From the NCBI RefSeq assembly GCF_023073715.1, contig NZ_JADPKA010000043.1, positions 1-64,000 of the forward strand: a DNA stretch of 64,000 nt. The letters are read 5' to 3'. Positions within the stretch are counted from its first letter, which is position 1; each line of letters opens with the position of its first letter. Of the stretch, positions 62,828-64,000 are shown in pieces. The position numbers were made by a program, and so were the translations under genes. The notes under the pieces were generated by a model that was given only the letters and a program-made list of their open reading frames with translations, did not search any database and was not told the DNA's origin. The DNA comes from Bradyrhizobium sp. 164. GTDB taxonomy: Bacteria > Pseudomonadota > Alphaproteobacteria > Rhizobiales > Xanthobacteraceae.

Positions 62828-63409
62828 ATGCAGGTTTCGGATGCTGACGCAGTCACGAGCTATGCCTACAAGGCCTCGCTGATCGGTTCGGCGCACCGCT
62901 TCGAGCTGACGGACGAGGGCCTGTCCTGGCACATCGCCGGGCGCTCCGCGCTGTGGCGCTATGACGAGATCAGCGCGATCCGGCTGTCGTTCCGCCCAGT
63001 TTCGATGCAGCAGCACCGCTTTCGCGCCGATGTCAGCCACGCCGATGGTGGGCGCATCGCGATCCTGTCGACGAGCTGGCAAACGGCCGCGCTGATGGCG
63101 CCGCAGGACAGCGGTTTTCGCCAGTTCATCGTCGCGCTGCATGCACGCATGGCCAAGGCTGGCAGCCGGGCGACGCTGAGCGCGGGCCTCGGCCGCATGG
63201 CCTATGCGGCGGTGCTGGTCTTCCTTGCGGTGCTGACGGCGGCGATGGCGGTGCTGTTGATTCGCGCGCTGATGATCGGCGAGTTCGCCGGCGCGCTGTT
63301 CATCCTCGGCTTTGCCGCGCTGTTCGCCTGGCAGGTCGGCGGCTTCGTCCGGCGCAACCAGCCGCGGAGCTACAGCTTCGATCAATTGCCCCGGTCCTTG
63401 CTGCCATAG
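62828..63409 (+). CDS. Membrane protein of unknown function with a PH-like N-terminal half
   Basis: A 193-residue protein. Residues 1-110 are soluble and beta-rich (HRFELTDEGLSWHIAG, ALWRYDEISAIRLSF), in the pattern of a PH-like fold; residues 120-170 form two membrane helices; the tail is basic. No family was recognised. Start ATG 62828 has GAG just before it. It ends 7 bp before the convergent MocR stop. Confidence 0.65.
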   Translation: MQVSDADAVTSYAYKASLIGSAHRFELTDEGLSWHIAGRSALWRYDEISAIRLSFRPVSMQQHRFRADVSHADGGRIAILSTSWQTAALMAPQDSGFRQFIVALHARMAKAGSRATLSAGLGRMAYAAVLVFLAVLTAAMAVLLIRALMIGEFAGALFILGFAALFAWQVGGFVRRNQPRSYSFDQLPRSLLP

Positions 63410-63416
63410 ACGATCG

Positions 63417-63998
63417 CTACTCCGTCGAGTCGAAATCCTCTTCCTTGTTGCCGAGCAGCGAGACGATCGTGCGCAGGCCGGAATCGAGCTGCTCGGGCGA
63501 CGGCGGAGCGAGCGCGAGCCGCACCGCATTCGGTGCATGACCATGAGCAATTGCGAACGTCGAGGACGGCGTCAGCGCGATGCCGCGCCGGGCTGCCGCG
63601 GCGACGAAGGTCTGCGAACGCCAATGCGGTGGCAGCGTCAGCCAGAGATGATAGGCGCGCGGATCGGCCGCGAGCTGGTAGCCGGCCAAGAGCCTCGCTG
63701 CGGTCTGCTGGCGGCGCGCGGCGTCGATGCGCTTCAGCCTTGTCAGCTCGGCGACGGTGCCGTCGGCCATCAGCCGCTGGCCCGACGCCAGCGCGTGGCC
63801 GGAGGCGATCCAGCCGCCGGTGCGGATCGCGCTCATCACGCTCTCGCGCAGATGCGGCGGCGCGACCAGGATGCCGAGCGCAAGGCCGGGCGCGACCTTC
63901 TTGGACAGGCTGTCGAGCACGATACAGCGGTCGGGCCCGAGCGCCGCGAGCGGCGCGTCGTCGGCGAGGAAGCCGTAGACGGCGTCCTCGATGATGGT
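63417..63998 (-). CDS. MocR-type (GntR-aminotransferase) regulator, C-terminal part cut by window edge
   Basis: The last 193 residues of a fold-type I PLP aminotransferase domain. TIIEDAVYGFLADDAPLAAL leads to the PLP-lysine motif VLDSLSKKVAPGLALG, and FAIAHGHAPNAVRLALAP with its conserved Arg ends the domain. This form of the lysine motif and the C-terminal layout are those of MocR/PdxR regulators, whose N-terminal GntR DNA-binding domain would lie past the right edge. A free aminotransferase cannot be excluded. No start codon is inside the window. Confidence 0.8.
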   Translation of the reverse strand, partial: TIIEDAVYGFLADDAPLAALGPDRCIVLDSLSKKVAPGLALGILVAPPHLRESVMSAIRTGGWIASGHALASGQRLMADGTVAELTRLKRIDAARRQQTAARLLAGYQLAADPRAYHLWLTLPPHWRSQTFVAAAARRGIALTPSSTFAIAHGHAPNAVRLALAPPSPEQLDSGLRTIVSLLGNKEEDFDSTE

Positions 63999-64000
63999 GA

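Overview
The window is chromosomal DNA of a high-GC alphaproteobacterium of the order Rhizobiales, most likely Bradyrhizobium or a close relative. The basis is the overall gene content, a giant apolipoprotein-like growth-pole protein of the kind found in Rhizobiales, a GnnA/GnnB-type pair that fits the 2,3-diamino sugar lipid A reported for Bradyrhizobium, a DUF1127 protein, an EcfG-type promoter, and several families of GC-rich palindromic intergenic repeats. No rRNA, tRNA, intact insertion sequence, prophage or CRISPR array was seen. Species cannot be settled by reading alone.

Layout. 1-9.9 kb is a surface-polysaccharide and envelope block: the tail of a CapD/WreV-like dehydratase, a WreQ-like epimerase/reductase, a WecA/WreU-like initiating transferase, a YbhN-type membrane protein, a UDP-glucuronate 4-epimerase, ManC, a GnnA/GnnB-like pair and the lipid II flippase MurJ. 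9.9-18 kb is mixed metabolism: a VOC protein, a short ORF with a strong terminator ahead of a DUF1127 protein, a lone molybdenum hydroxylase large subunit, cytochrome c', a Cys/Met-type PLP enzyme, a CHRD protein, a diheme cytochrome c, a stand-alone Lrp/AsnC effector domain and a response-regulator relic. 18-24 kb holds ThiD, an LpxH-like phosphoesterase translationally coupled to a glycosyltransferase, a threonine dehydratase and a secreted caspase-like protein. 24-32.4 kb carries FucU, a phasin, small proteins, a Crp/Fnr regulator, an acidic Ala/Glu/Pro-rich protein, an MFS carrier and a DgcA-type epimerase, with two long gene-poor gaps.

32.5-42 kb contains the MlaE-F-D lipid transport operon (MlaB-like STAS domain fused to MlaE), then the 1,902-residue GPR/RgsE-like protein, divergent from an Hpt phosphotransfer protein across a region with tandem CtrA-like boxes. 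42-45.6 kb holds a [2Fe-2S] ferredoxin, a thioesterase, a thioredoxin-reductase-like ferredoxin-NADP reductase and two secreted proteins. 45.7-53.7 kb is a complete hexarate (glucarate/galactarate) catabolic locus: garD, 2-oxoglutarate semialdehyde dehydrogenase, gudD, kdgD, a LysR regulator and an MFS carrier. Glucarate and galactarate are dehydrated to 5-dehydro-4-deoxyglucarate, which KdgD converts to 2-oxoglutarate semialdehyde and the dehydrogenase oxidises to 2-oxoglutarate. A T-N11-A inverted repeat sits between lysR and kdgD.

53.7-64 kb carries two repeat elements, a secreted SGNH hydrolase, a second YbhN-type membrane protein, a DUF892 ferritin-like stress protein behind an EcfG-type promoter, a DHA2 efflux pump, an MHYT-PAS-GGDEF-EAL protein, two small membrane proteins and the C-terminal part of a MocR-type regulator cut by the window edge.

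Nothing here is a clearly new defence or mobile system. The most interesting signals are the 22/44-residue repeat architecture and CtrA-like boxes of the GPR homologue, the regulatory palindromes at the hexarate and fucU/caspase loci, and the short ORF with terminator before the DUF1127 gene.
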